A stretch of DNA of 64,000 nt from Xylanimonas allomyrinae (GCF_004135345.1 NZ_CP035495.1:2232001-2296000); one strand, 5' to 3'. Shown: positions 44,929-54,973, numbered from the stretch's first letter. Notes: generated from the sequence alone by a model not told the origin. A program made the numbers and translations.

Positions 44929-46206
44929 GTGAGCACTCCGACGTCGCCCGCCACACCCGCCGCTCCCTCCGCCGACCTGCCGGCCCTGCGCGAGGAGTAC
45001 GCCGCGCTCCAGGCGCGCGGTCTCGCGCTCGACCTGACGCGCGGCAAACCCTCAGCGGCCCAGCTCGACCTGGCCGAGCCGATGCTCGCCCTGCCCGGCC
45101 TGGGCGTCCACCGCGACCCGGACGGCACCGACGTGCGCAACTACGGCGGGCTCGCGGGCCTGCCCGGCCTGCGGCGCATCTTCGCCGAGCTGCTCGACGT
45201 GCCCGCCGAGCAGCTGCTCGCCCTGGGCAACGCCTCGCTCACCCTCATGCACGACGCGATGACCTACGCCCACCTGTGGGGGGTGCCCGGGTCGCAACAG
45301 CCCTGGGGGCGCGAGGACAAGATCACGTTCGTGTGCCCGGTGCCCGGGTACGACAGGCACTTCACCGTGTGCGAGGCCTTCGGCGTCCAGATGGTCACCG
45401 TGCCGATGACGCCCGACGGGCCCGACGCCGAGGCGGTGGCCGACCTCGTGGCGAACGACCCGTCGATCAAGGGCATGTGGGTCGTCCCGACGTACGCCAA
45501 CCCCGACGGCGCCGTCGTCTCGCAGGCCGTGGCCCGGCGCCTGGTCAGCATGCCGACCGCAGCCCCCGACTTCCGCATCTTCTGGGACAACGCGTACGCC
45601 GTCCACCACCTGACGGAGCACGAGACCACGTCGGCGGACGTCCTGCGCCTGGCCGCCGAGGCAGGCAACCCCGACCGGCCCATCATGTTCGCCTCGACCT
45701 CGAAGATCTCGTTCGCCGGTGCGGGCGTGGCGTTCCTCGCGGCCTCACCCGCGAACATCGCCTGGTACACCCAGCACCTGAGCGTCCAGTCGATCGGCCC
45801 GGACAAGATCAACCAGCTCCGGCACCTGATGTTCTTCCGCGACGCCGAGGGCGTGCGCGCACACATGCGCAAGCACCGCGAGATCCTCGCCCCGAAGTTC
45901 GCCGCGGTGGACCGCGTGCTGACGCGCCGGCTGGGCGACCGCGGCGTCGCCACCTGGACGCGGCCGCAGGGCGGCTACTTCGTCTCGCTCGACGTCGTGC
46001 CCGGCACTGCGTCGCGCGTCGTCGAGCTCGCCGCGGGCGCGGGCATCGCGCTGACGCCCGCCGGGGCGACATTCCCCTACGGCCGCGACCCGCAGGGCTC
46101 CAACATCCGGCTCGCCCCGTCGATGCCCCCGCTCGCTGAGGTCGAGGAGGCCATGGACGCGGTGGCCACGTGCGTGCTGCTCGCTGCCGCGGAGGCCGCC
46201 GCCTGA
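44929..46206 (+). CDS. Aspartate aminotransferase, class Ic (AspT-like)
   Basis: A 425-residue PLP enzyme. LDLTRGKPSAAQLDLAEPML near the start and VPGYDRHFTVCEAFGVQMVT are typical of the class Ic aspartate aminotransferases first described in corynebacteria. VVPTYANPDGAVVS, FWDNAYAVHHL (PLP-contacting Asp and Tyr) and the Schiff-base lysine in MFASTSKISFAGAGVAF follow. It transfers the amino group between aspartate and 2-oxoglutarate. The GTG lies 8 nt after TAGCCT and is probably a leaderless start. Confidence 0.85.
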   Translation: MSTPTSPATPAAPSADLPALREEYAALQARGLALDLTRGKPSAAQLDLAEPMLALPGLGVHRDPDGTDVRNYGGLAGLPGLRRIFAELLDVPAEQLLALGNASLTLMHDAMTYAHLWGVPGSQQPWGREDKITFVCPVPGYDRHFTVCEAFGVQMVTVPMTPDGPDAEAVADLVANDPSIKGMWVVPTYANPDGAVVSQAVARRLVSMPTAAPDFRIFWDNAYAVHHLTEHETTSADVLRLAAEAGNPDRPIMFASTSKISFAGAGVAFLAASPANIAWYTQHLSVQSIGPDKINQLRHLMFFRDAEGVRAHMRKHREILAPKFAAVDRVLTRRLGDRGVATWTRPQGGYFVSLDVVPGTASRVVELAAGAGIALTPAGATFPYGRDPQGSNIRLAPSMPPLAEVEEAMDAVATCVLLAAAEAAA

Positions 46207-46225
46207 CACCACGGGCGCGGCGCCG

Positions 46226-47200
46226 TCACGACACGCCGCGCAGGCCGGCCGCCAGCCGGCTCCTGCAGCCGGTGCACAGCGCGGGCGCGCGTCCGCCGTC
46301 GGCGGCTGGCGTCGGCTGACCGGAGTGCTGCGTGCGGTCCCTGCTCCCGCACAGGTCGCACCGACGGCGCGTGCTCGCCAGCAGCACCCGCCCGAGGCAG
46401 GCGAGCGCGACCGCGATCACGGCGGCCTGCACGCCCCTGCCGCCCGTGCGGGGCAGCAGGCCGGCACCCGCGCCGCCCGCCGTGGCGGGCGACGTGTCGT
46501 CGTGGAGCGCGACGACGACGTCGAACTCCACGCGCCCGGAACCCTGCCCGGACCCCAGCGGGGCGGCGTCCGGGGCGACGGCGAACCCGACGCGCACGGG
46601 CACGCTCTGCCCCTTCGCGACATGCACCTCGGCCACGTCGGTGTCTGGCCCGTCACGCAGCGTTCCGAACTGCTCGCCCCCCGCCACACCCGCCACGTCC
46701 CACTCGAGCCGTACGGCACGCTCGAGCGCCCGGTCGGTACCCTCCGTGGTCAGGGCACGCAGCACCAGGTCCACCGACAGCAGGCCGTCGGCGGAGCCCG
46801 CGTTGGTCACCACGAGCGTGCGGGTCACGCGATCGCCTGGCACCATGACCCGGTCGCCGACGAAAGTCGCCTGGGCGGCCGCCTCCCCCGTCCGGCCCTG
46901 CCAGTCGAGGCGGACGGCGGGGCCGTCCCACGAGGCATGGATCGCACCAGCGGTCGGGTTCACGTCCGGCACGCCCGGCGCCGGATGCGCAGAGGCGCGC
47001 GCCACCTCGCCCGCGGGCGCGCCCGCGACGCCCACCTGCGCGCCCTCCCGCAGCGCCCCCGCCGCCGACCCGGCGACGACAGCCACCGCGAGGAGGACGA
47101 GCAGCACCGCGGCAGCCCGCGCGGCAGGCAGACGGCGCGCGGGCCGCGCGGCCCGCGGGAGCAGCCCGGGAACCACCGCTCCGTCACCGCAGGCGCTCAT
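46226..47200 (-). CDS. LPXTG-type surface protein with a cysteine tail after the sorting signal
   Basis: A 324-residue protein with an N-terminal membrane segment (AAAVLLVLLAVAVVAGSAAG) and a beta-rich domain (MVPGDRVTRTLVVTNAGSAD). GLLPRTGGRGVQ is followed by a hydrophobic helix and RRR, a standard sorting signal. The protein then continues for about 45 residues with CDLCGSRDRT and ALCTGCRSRLAAGL, a possible four-cysteine zinc site. Sorting signals are normally terminal, so this tail is unusual. The start overlaps the upstream peptidase gene. It is the last gene of the second SipW cluster. Confidence 0.7.
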   Translation of the reverse strand: MSACGDGAVVPGLLPRAARPARRLPAARAAAVLLVLLAVAVVAGSAAGALREGAQVGVAGAPAGEVARASAHPAPGVPDVNPTAGAIHASWDGPAVRLDWQGRTGEAAAQATFVGDRVMVPGDRVTRTLVVTNAGSADGLLSVDLVLRALTTEGTDRALERAVRLEWDVAGVAGGEQFGTLRDGPDTDVAEVHVAKGQSVPVRVGFAVAPDAAPLGSGQGSGRVEFDVVVALHDDTSPATAGGAGAGLLPRTGGRGVQAAVIAVALACLGRVLLASTRRRCDLCGSRDRTQHSGQPTPAADGGRAPALCTGCRSRLAAGLRGVS

Positions 47201-48732
47201 CGCGGGTCGCCCTCGCTCGACGGTGGCGCCGCGTGCCTGCCGCTCGCGCGGTGCGCGCCGGGGGCGGTCCGGACGCTCACCGCGGCGCCCGAGGGCGACG
47301 CCAGGCGTGACGGCGACATGTACGACGGCGACATGTACGACGGCGACGTGTACGACGGCTCGGCCACGTGCTGCGGCTCGGCCACGTGCTGCCGCCGAGT
47401 GACGTGCTGCGGCCGAGCGACGGGCGGCTCCGGCTCCGGCGCCTCGGACGGCGCGGGCGCTGCCTGCGCCACGTGCTGCGGCACGTGGCGCGCCACGTGC
47501 TGCGCCACGTACTGGGCCACGCGCTGCGACGGAGCCTCGGGCATGCGCGCCCGAGGCGGCAGATCGGGCACCTGCGTCTCCACAGAGGCCTGCGTCTCCG
47601 CAGAGGGCTGGGGCACCACCGAGGGCTGGGGCACCACCGAGGGCTGGGGCACCACCGAGGACTGCGGCACCTCGGAAGGCCGGGCCACCTCAGGCGCCCA
47701 CGGTGCCGCGGGCGCCTGCGCCACCTCTGACGCCTGCGCCACCTCCGACGGCTGCGCCACCTCTGACGCCTGCGCCACCTCGAGGACCAACGGCACGGCA
47801 GCCGGGCGCGGCGCCTGGTGGAACCGCGGCGCGACGGGCTCCGGCGGGGCGTCCGGCGGTTGCGTGGACGTCGGCGGGACGACCGGCAGCGCGGTTCGCC
47901 TCCGCACCGCGGGCGGCGGCGCGTACTGCTGCTCCACGGCCGGCGGCGGCACGACGTACGACCCCACCGTGTGCGGCCCCGCCACGTACGGCACCGGCAC
48001 CGGCGACCACTGGTCCTGGAGCGGCAGCCCGTGCTCCGTCTGCACGACGTCGACCGGCACGACGTACGACGGCGCCCGTGATGGCGCCACGTACGGCGGC
48101 GGCACGGCGTCTCGCGACGCCACGGCCGGCGGCGCCTCCAGCGCCAGGGCCAGGGGCACGTCGACGACCCGCGTGCGCACGCGCCTGCCCATGCCCAGGA
48201 CGCCCACTGCGGCGACGAGAATGATCGCCGCTGCGGCGGCCAGCACCGGCTGGTTGCCGGCCCACGTCCGCACGTGGCCCAGCCACGGCACCGCGTACAT
48301 GACGACGCCGCGCACCTGGGACGGCGAGATGGGGTGGTCGGCAGCCTCGTTGGCGTCCCCTCGGGTCAGCAGGCGGCAGGACGTCCCGTCGTCGTAGGTC
48401 CCCACGGTCTTGCCGACGACGCGGTGGGTGACCAGCGCCGCGTCGTCGGACTGCGGCATGTACGTCACCGCCTGGCCCACGCGCACCTCGGCGCACACCT
48501 GCGTGCTCTGGACGCCGCGCAGCACGAGCACGTCACCCGGTGAGTACGCCGGGACCATGGATCCCGAGAGCACCGTCAGGCTTGTCCCGCCGGTGACGCG
48601 CGGGACCACCGCCACCGCGACGACGAGGCCCACCAGGACGACCGTCACGGCAAGCGCGACGACGCGCGTGACGACCCGCCAGGGCGACCCGTACCACGGC
48701 CGGACGCCGACATCGTGGCCTTCCTCAAACAT
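47197..48732 (-). CDS. SipW-type signal peptidase with a very long repetitive tail
   Basis: A 511-residue protein. Residues 1-185 are a complete SipW-type peptidase. TM1 is at about 20-43, SLTVLSGSMVPAYSPGDVLV carries catalytic Ser58, ALVTHRVVG carries His103, LLTRGDANEAADHPI is box E, and TM2 is at about 162-180. Residues 200-511 are low complexity. They include (EVAQ-A/P-S) units, (VVPQPS) units, QYVAQHVARHVPQHVAQ and SPSYMSPSYMSPS, encoded by 18-nt and 12-nt tandem repeats. No other signal peptidase I that I know has such an extension; it should face the cytoplasm if topology is normal. It should process the upstream secreted proteins. Confidence 0.8.
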   Translation of the reverse strand: MFEEGHDVGVRPWYGSPWRVVTRVVALAVTVVLVGLVVAVAVVPRVTGGTSLTVLSGSMVPAYSPGDVLVLRGVQSTQVCAEVRVGQAVTYMPQSDDAALVTHRVVGKTVGTYDDGTSCRLLTRGDANEAADHPISPSQVRGVVMYAVPWLGHVRTWAGNQPVLAAAAAIILVAAVGVLGMGRRVRTRVVDVPLALALEAPPAVASRDAVPPPYVAPSRAPSYVVPVDVVQTEHGLPLQDQWSPVPVPYVAGPHTVGSYVVPPPAVEQQYAPPPAVRRRTALPVVPPTSTQPPDAPPEPVAPRFHQAPRPAAVPLVLEVAQASEVAQPSEVAQASEVAQAPAAPWAPEVARPSEVPQSSVVPQPSVVPQPSVVPQPSAETQASVETQVPDLPPRARMPEAPSQRVAQYVAQHVARHVPQHVAQAAPAPSEAPEPEPPVARPQHVTRRQHVAEPQHVAEPSYTSPSYMSPSYMSPSRLASPSGAAVSVRTAPGAHRASGRHAAPPSSEGDPR

Positions 48733-48835
48733 GACACGTCCTCCTCGTTCTACGTCGGTCGCGTGGGCGTCCGGTGTGCGGCGCACCACCTGGCCGCCGC
48801 GGCGCCTAACGCTCGTTCGCAGCGGCACCCGGCGC

Positions 48836-49591
48836 TCAGGGCGCCACGAACGAGCCGAGACCCTGCGTGCGCACCTGCTCGAGCGAGAGCTGCACGTTCG
48901 CGAACGTGTACGTCTTCGACATGAACTGCTGCGCGTCCGCGTCGAACGTTGCCGTCACCAGCACCGTGAGCCGGTCCGTGGTCTGCCCGTCCGTCATCGC
49001 GAGAACGGTGCTGCCGTCCGCGTCGTCGGCCCCGGCCTCCTGGCCGTCGGTCGCGGCAGACAGGTACAGCAGCGGAGCGCTCAGGTCCGTGAGCGGCTTC
49101 GGTGCGACCAGCGTCGCGCCGTCGCGGTAGACCGCGTACGTGTAGGTGACGCCGTCGGACGCCAGGTCGATGCCCGTCGACCCGTCGAGCGTCAGGGCTG
49201 CGACCAGGTTGTCGCCCTCGAGCGTGACGTCCGCGGTCACGGTGACCCCCACGCGGTCCTCGGGAGACATCCGCCAGGCGGACGGGTCGTCGATCTCGTG
49301 CCCGAACACCGCGTCCGGGCCGTCGTCCTCGCCGTCGGGGAGGGTGCCGGGCAACGCCGTCGTGGCGTCGGCGCGATCGGCCGACACGTCCCAGAACTGC
49401 ATCTCGCCGACCGGTGAGACGTCGAGCGTGCCGGAGACGATCGACCCGCCGGTGTACGTCTGGGCGTCGTGCCAGTAGGCGAAGGTCGATCCCCCGCCGA
49501 GCACGAGCACGGCGGCTGCGGCGACCCACAACGGACCGCGTCCGCGCCGCCTCTCCTCGGTCATGACGATGACCGGTGTGGTGGAACTCAT
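48836..49591 (-). CDS. Alternate signal-mediated exported protein (RER_14450-like)
   Basis: A 251-residue protein. The signal region LWVAAAAVLVLGGGSTFAYW followed by HDAQTYTGGSIVSGTLDV is the pattern of the alternate-signal exported proteins (RER_14450/TIGR04089 group) found with SipW peptidases in actinobacteria. The mature part is beta-rich with MSPEDRVGVTVTADVTLEGD and a conserved C-terminus, TATFDADAQQFMSKTYTFAN. It lies directly upstream of the SipW gene. It may form extracellular fibres or a surface layer, as TasA does, but this is inference. Confidence 0.75.
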   Translation of the reverse strand: MSSTTPVIVMTEERRRGRGPLWVAAAAVLVLGGGSTFAYWHDAQTYTGGSIVSGTLDVSPVGEMQFWDVSADRADATTALPGTLPDGEDDGPDAVFGHEIDDPSAWRMSPEDRVGVTVTADVTLEGDNLVAALTLDGSTGIDLASDGVTYTYAVYRDGATLVAPKPLTDLSAPLLYLSAATDGQEAGADDADGSTVLAMTDGQTTDRLTVLVTATFDADAQQFMSKTYTFANVQLSLEQVRTQGLGSFVAP

Positions 49592-49665
49592 GGTGCACTT
49601 CCTCTCGAAAAGTCACCCGGGACGGAGTCCCGGGAAGAGCGCGGCCCGGCGGGCCGATCGTGTGC

Positions 49666-50370
49666 CTACGGGACGAAGGGCCCGGAGGAGTCGTTGTGGC
49701 GGGTGACGAAGGGGGTGATCGTGATCGGCGTGTCCGGCTCGCCCTCGCTGCCAGGCGACACCAGCGCCCACCACTGCGCGCCCGCCCGCGCGGTGTCCCC
49801 GTTGTCGTCCAGCGCCTCGACGACGGCCGAGTTCGTGTGCTGGACGTCCTGGGGCCAGCCGCCGTCGGCCGTGAAGCACCACTCCTGCTCGGCCGGGGAG
49901 CCGGCGGCGCCGTCCCCCGGCGGCTGGAGCACCAGCGACCACGGCTCCTCCTGCGGCGCGGGCGGGGCCGAGCAGCCGTCGTCGCCTGCAGGGAAGACGC
50001 GCATGGTCGACGTGGAGGCAATCGATCCGAGCTCCGGCGCGGGGGCGGACACGCTGTACGACAGCCCGGCGGCGCCGTCCGCGTGCCCGCGCACCGTGAA
50101 GCGCCACACGACGGGCCCGTCCATCGCCTGGGCGACGACCGCACCCGGCACACGCACCTCGATCGGTTCCGCGGACGACGACGGCGTTCCCGCACGTGCG
50201 TACTGCGTCGTCCCGTCCTGGCCCTCGACCGCGAACCACACGCCGCCCACCGGGACCGCCGCGAGCGGCACGTCCGTGGCCGCGTACCACAGGCCCGAGG
50301 CGCTGGTCGCGACGGCGACGGCGATCCCCGCGCCGGCGGCGGCCCGCAGCGCACGCCGCACCCCGCTCAC
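49666..50370 (-). CDS. Secreted protein of the SipW cluster
   Basis: A 234-residue protein with a short hydrophobic N-terminus (AAGAGIAVAVATSASGLWYA) like the SipW-type signals of its neighbours. The beta-rich domain includes DGPVVWRFTVRGHADGAAGL and two Cys that could pair (DGCSAPP and EWCFTADGG). There is no sorting signal. The GTG start overlaps the stop of the upstream gene by 4 nt (GTGA), so it is translated with it. No family beyond the general type is recognised. Confidence 0.6.
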   Translation of the reverse strand: MSGVRRALRAAAGAGIAVAVATSASGLWYAATDVPLAAVPVGGVWFAVEGQDGTTQYARAGTPSSSAEPIEVRVPGAVVAQAMDGPVVWRFTVRGHADGAAGLSYSVSAPAPELGSIASTSTMRVFPAGDDGCSAPPAPQEEPWSLVLQPPGDGAAGSPAEQEWCFTADGGWPQDVQHTNSAVVEALDDNGDTARAGAQWWALVSPGSEGEPDTPITITPFVTRHNDSSGPFVP

Positions 50371-50993
50371 GGCGTCCCTCCCTCGCGCGTCACGAACCCG
50401 GGCCCCTCGCGCACCTGGTCGAGCGTGACCCTCAGGCCCCGCACGTCCCACGCGCCGCGTGTCGGCTCGTCGTCCGGCGCCCACGTGTACTCCCCGAGCA
50501 CCCGGACGTCGACGACGACGACCCACCTCGCCTCGGTGCCACCGTCGGAACCGGCCAGACCCTCGACGGCCACCGGCTCGCCGAGCGCGGCCTCGCCGTC
50601 GGACGGACCCGCCAGCGCGCCGCCCGGGGCCTCCACGTGGTACGTGACCTCGGTCGGCACCCCCGGCACGACGTCCGACGCTCTCAGCGTCAGCGCCGCG
50701 GCCAGGTTGTCGCCCCGCAGGTACGTCGTCACCGGCAGGGTGACGCGGATGACGTCGCCCGGCATGGTCACGTCGCCGGGGGTGAGGGGCACCAGCCCCT
50801 CCTCGGGAACGACGCGGTTCCAGACCGGCGCCTGGGCCGTCAGCCGCAGGTCGCCGCTCGCGACGCTCCCGCCGGCGAACGGCGCGCTCGCGTGCCACAT
50901 CCCCCACGCCACGCCGCCCACGGCCAGCGCAGCCGCGAGCGCGGCGGTCGCCGGAGCGGCGGCCGCGGCCACGACCCACCGACGCGGCGTCAC
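50367..50993 (-). CDS. Alternate signal-mediated exported protein
   Basis: A 208-residue protein whose N-terminus (LAAALAVGGVAWGMWHASAP followed by FAGGSVASGDLRL) is the same signal type as the protein encoded at 48836. TMPGDVIRVTLPVTTYLRGD and NLAAALTLRASDV match the strand pattern of that protein (GDNLVAALTL), so the two are paralogues. The GTG start overlaps the upstream stop codon by 4 nt. It is the second gene of the six-gene cluster. Confidence 0.7.
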   Translation of the reverse strand: MTPRRWVVAAAAAPATAALAAALAVGGVAWGMWHASAPFAGGSVASGDLRLTAQAPVWNRVVPEEGLVPLTPGDVTMPGDVIRVTLPVTTYLRGDNLAAALTLRASDVVPGVPTEVTYHVEAPGGALAGPSDGEAALGEPVAVEGLAGSDGGTEARWVVVVDVRVLGEYTWAPDDEPTRGAWDVRGLRVTLDQVREGPGFVTREGGTP

Positions 50994-53851
50994 CGGGTGC
51001 CCCCCGCGCGCGCCATGAGGTGCGGGCCGTAGCCGAGCAGCGCCGTCTTGCCCTGCGCGAGCGTTGCGACGGTGCCGATGTCGCCGAGCACGTCGTCGTG
51101 CACCTGGACGTCGTTGAGGCTGGTCGCCCACGTGCCCGACGAGGTGTTGCGCACCTCGAACACGAACCAGACCGGGGTGCCCGCGCCGATCTGCGCTCCG
51201 GCTTGCAGCTCCGTGCCCGTCGCGATGATGCGCTGCGGCGTGGACTGGTCGGTCACGCCGGCGAACGCGCGCTTGGTGAGCGTGACCCGCGGTTCGGCGG
51301 AGAACAGCAGCAGCTGCGCCGGCTCGACCACGAGCCCGTCGTAGGCCGGGTCCCCCGACGAGACCGTGTGCCGGACCGTCACGGGCGTGCCGTCGGTGGG
51401 AGGGCCGGCCGGCGCCGTCGCCGTGACCGACGCCGTCCGGCACCCCTCGGGGACGACGGGTTCGTCCGGGCCGAGGGTGAGGCCGTGCTCCTTGCCGACG
51501 TCGTCGATCTGGGTCGCGAACCGTAGGTCCGCCTGCGGGGCGGGCGCACCGTCCCGCACCTTGAGCGTGTACCGGCCGCCGTCGGCCTCACCCATCACGA
51601 CCACGGCAGGGCTGGGCGCGACCACGATCGGGTTGACGAACCGTGCCGTGTTGCCGCTGCCGGACGGGCCGGCGACCGACCCCCTCGGGTTCTGCTGCCC
51701 TGTGGCGGTCGAGACCCGTCCGGGGGCACCGACAGGGACGCCGTCGTCGAGTTGGACACCCGCACGACGACGTCGAACTCGGTGCCGTCCGAGCCCTCGA
51801 CGGCTCTCACCGACGCCACGTGGGGATCGGACCCCGCGCTCGCGTCGGACTCGCTCACCTCGAAGTCCTCGGGGCTGACGGTCGACGGGTCGAGGGACAC
51901 CGAGGACGTGAGCCGGAACACGATGTCGCGTGCCATGGTCGGCTCGGTGCCGCCGTCCTGTCGCGTGATCACGAGCGTGGGCAGGCAGGTGCCCTCGACC
52001 CGGACGGCGCGCGAGTACTGCGCGGACTGGTGCTGCTCGCGCTCGACGTGCGCCTGGATCCGCACCGCGCCGTCGACCGCGCCCGTCCCAGGGTTGACCG
52101 GCCGGACGGTCGAGCCGTCAGGCAGCGTGATCTCCCCGAGCGGGAGCGAGAACAGGAGCGTCCGCGCCGCGCCGGGGGCAGCCGAGGCTCCGCTGACCGA
52201 TCCGAGATAGACCTCGGCCTTGGTGCCGCTCGTCCAGTACAGGTCGATCGTGACGGGATCGCCCGGCACGTGGCCGTCGCTGAGAGTGGGGCGGGCGGCG
52301 GCGACGGTCGCCAGGCAGACCGGCGTGCCGGCCTGCGCGTTCGTCGACGCGAGGGCGTCCACCGGCACGGGACCTGTCAGCACCGTTGCCGCTCGGGTCG
52401 GGTACCACGTGCGGATCTTCTGGTTGGCCGTGGCGCTGACGTTGGTGAACAGCACCGTGCTGGTGGCCGTCTCCTCGTTGACGGTGATGTCCTGCGAGGC
52501 CGACGCCCCCCGAAGGTGTTCCGCTCGACGGTCGCCGTGCCCGCCGCCAGCAAGCGCACCGAACCGGAGGCGTTCCGGTACCCGTTGAAGTAGTTGTCCG
52601 AGATCGTCACCCCGAGGGCTCGACCGAGCCTGCGGGCTTCTTCCCCAGGAGATAGATCGCGACGTCACCGCTGCCGGGGGCCGAGGTGAAGACGTTGCGC
52701 TGGACCGTCGTCGTGCCGGTCAGCCTGTCGTCCATCGGCAGCAGGAGGAATGCCTCGCTCTCGCCCGTGCCGTAGACGTTGTTTCCGAGGAACACGCCGT
52801 CGGTGATCTCCAGGTCGTTGACCCATGCGAGCGGCATGTGCAGCGCGTGCACGTCCCGGAGGTTCGCGATCTTCAGGTGGCGCAGCGCAAGGCCGTCGAT
52901 CCTGGCTCCGATGGCGCTGATGATGCGCGCGGCACAGCCGGTCCCGTCCAGGGAGCCGCACCCGCCGCCGGCCGACGGCGGGTAGCTGGTCACGACGTCG
53001 TCGATGACGACGTGCTCGACGGCCGACGCTCCGGAAGCGAAGTAGTAGATGCCCGCATCCGTCTGGCTGCCGTAGTACCCCCGCACGTCGTAGTGCTGGA
53101 TCGTGACGTTCCGCGCGCCCGGGAGGAACGTGGCGAACCGTTCGGGGTTGTAGTTGTCGGTCGCGATCACGTGGCCGCGGGTACCGTCTGCCGACCCGTC
53201 GAGCACCACGTCCCTCGCCGCGGGGCCGAACACGAACGACGACCCCGCGGAGAGCACCTGGTCGGCGTTGCGGACGGTGATGCCGGGGCCGTTCAGGTAG
53301 AACGCCGCGCCCTCGGACGAGTCGCATGTGGTCGCGGAGCTGCACGCCGGGGCCGAGGCGCCGTTGACCAGGAGCCGGTGTCGCAGGTCGATGGTCACCG
53401 GGCCGGTGACCTCGAAGAACGCGCCGTAGTAGTCCTGGGACCAGATGGGCGTGACACGCATGCGTGCCGCCCTGGCGTCGAGGGAGGTCACGGACTGCCC
53501 GCCCACCATCCGCGTCGCCGGGCCGATCGAGTCGGCGACGGTGATCTCGATGCTGCCTGCCGCCCCGGCCGCGTTGAGCGCGTTGGCCTGCTCGACCGCC
53601 GCGCGCAGCGTGCACACCGGGGTGTCACCGTCGGTGCGGGTCCGGCAGATCCCGTCGCCGAGGTTGTCGTCGGGGCCACCCCACTCGACCGAGTTGACGA
53701 CGAGCAGATGGTCAGGCGTCTCGGCCGCCTCCGCTCCCGCAGGCCACACCGCAGGGGTGGTGGCGAGAACGAGCAAGGCGATCACGGCCCCCCACGACCA
53801 CCGTGACGCGGCAGCGCGGGGGCGCCGACGCGCGCGCCCAGACTCCTCCAT
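50990..53851 (-). pseudogene. Large beta-helix surface protein with CSLREA-type repeat, three frame breaks
   Basis: The ATG at 53851 begins a signal peptide (WGAVIALLVLATTPAVWPAG). A CSLREA-type segment follows (LGDGICRTRTDGDTPVCTLR, then AAVEQANAL), then a right-handed parallel beta-helix (VTIQHYDVRGYYGSQTDAGI). The reading frame changes at about 52612, 52510 and 51730, each at a G or C run. Continuing pieces are LGVTISDNYFNGYRN, ITVNEETATSTVLFTNVSAT, VEFDVVVRVSNSTTASL-like strands and FVFEVRNTSSGTWATSLNDV. Corrected, it would be about 950 residues. It heads the second SipW cluster and overlaps the next gene by 4 nt. Confidence 0.7.
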
Positions 53852-54049
53852 GTGTCCCTCCTGGGGCCACGCCATGTGGCCCTACGGACAGAAGGACGCA
53901 GGAGATTTGGCACGTATGGCGCTCACGCGCGCCGACGGGCTTGTGAAGAAGTGCACAGGTGGCGTCGCCCGCGATCGCCGCCGAGGGAACACGCCCGGCC
54001 ATTCGGGCGACGAATCGCGCCACCGGGCATCAGGGCACCTCTGCGGGAA

Positions 54050-54973
54050 CTACCCCTCCGGCTGGCTCTTGCGGTTGATCACCAGCACCGGGCAGCTCGC
54101 GTGGTGGAGCACCGCCTGGCTCGTCGACCCGAGCAGCAGCCCGCGGAACCCGCCACGGCCACGCGACCCGACCACCAGCAGGTCGGCCGCCGTCGAGAAC
54201 TCCGTCAGAAGCTCGGCACCGGTGCCGTCGAGGACGATGCGCTTGATCTTCATCCCGTCCGCCTCGGCCTCGAAGCGGTCGACGATGACGTCAAGCCCAG
54301 CCTTGACGTCGGCCAGCACCTGCTCATGGTCGATCTGCGCGGGCAGCCACGCCAGCACGCCGGCTCCGCTGCCCACCGGAACACCCGCGACGGCCACCAG
54401 CTCGGCGTCCCACACCTTCGCCTGCCCGACCGCAGCCCGCAGCGCTACCTCAGCCGACGGCGAACCGTCTACCCCGACGACGATGCGGTGCACCGTGCGC
54501 CCCGTGCCGCCCCCTGCGGGTTGCTTCTCGTCGGCGTGCGGCCGCAGCGGCACGACGACGACGGGGCACGCCGCGTGCGCCGGCAGCGCCGACGACACCG
54601 TGCCCAGCAGTCGCTCGGTGAACCCACCGTGCCCACGTGTACCGACCACGGCGAGCCCGTAGTCCTTCGACAGCTCGACCAGCACCCCGGCGGCATCGCC
54701 CGTCGCGACCGCGGCGGTGATCGGCACCCCCGAGTCCACGACGCGCTCCTGCGCCTCGATCAGGACGGACTTGGCCCCCTCCTGGATCGCGGTGTCGTCG
54801 AGCGCGGCGTACCCGCCGTCGAGGGACGCCGCGGTGAACGACGGCAGCGAATAGCTGCACACCATGTGCAACGCCCAGCCCACGCGCTTGGCGTAGGCCA
54901 CCGCCCAGTCGAGCGCATGGAGGCTCGGTGCCGAGCCATCCACACCCACAAGGACGATCTCCGGTCGAGTCAT
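54050..54973 (-). CDS. Universal stress protein with two UspA domains
   Basis: A 307-residue tandem UspA protein. Domain 1 (about 1-145) starts EIVLVGVDGSAPSLHALDWA and has the ATP-binding GTRGHGGFTERLLG. Domain 2 (about 160-307) starts HRIVVGVDGSPSAEVALRAA and has GSRGRGGFRGLLLG. Both match the nucleotide-binding 'G..G.G(10)G' pattern of actinobacterial ATP-binding Usps, which are linked to dormancy and hypoxia. GGAGG precedes the ATG. It is a single gene. Confidence 0.9.
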   Translation of the reverse strand: MTRPEIVLVGVDGSAPSLHALDWAVAYAKRVGWALHMVCSYSLPSFTAASLDGGYAALDDTAIQEGAKSVLIEAQERVVDSGVPITAAVATGDAAGVLVELSKDYGLAVVGTRGHGGFTERLLGTVSSALPAHAACPVVVVPLRPHADEKQPAGGGTGRTVHRIVVGVDGSPSAEVALRAAVGQAKVWDAELVAVAGVPVGSGAGVLAWLPAQIDHEQVLADVKAGLDVIVDRFEAEADGMKIKRIVLDGTGAELLTEFSTAADLLVVGSRGRGGFRGLLLGSTSQAVLHHASCPVLVINRKSQPEG

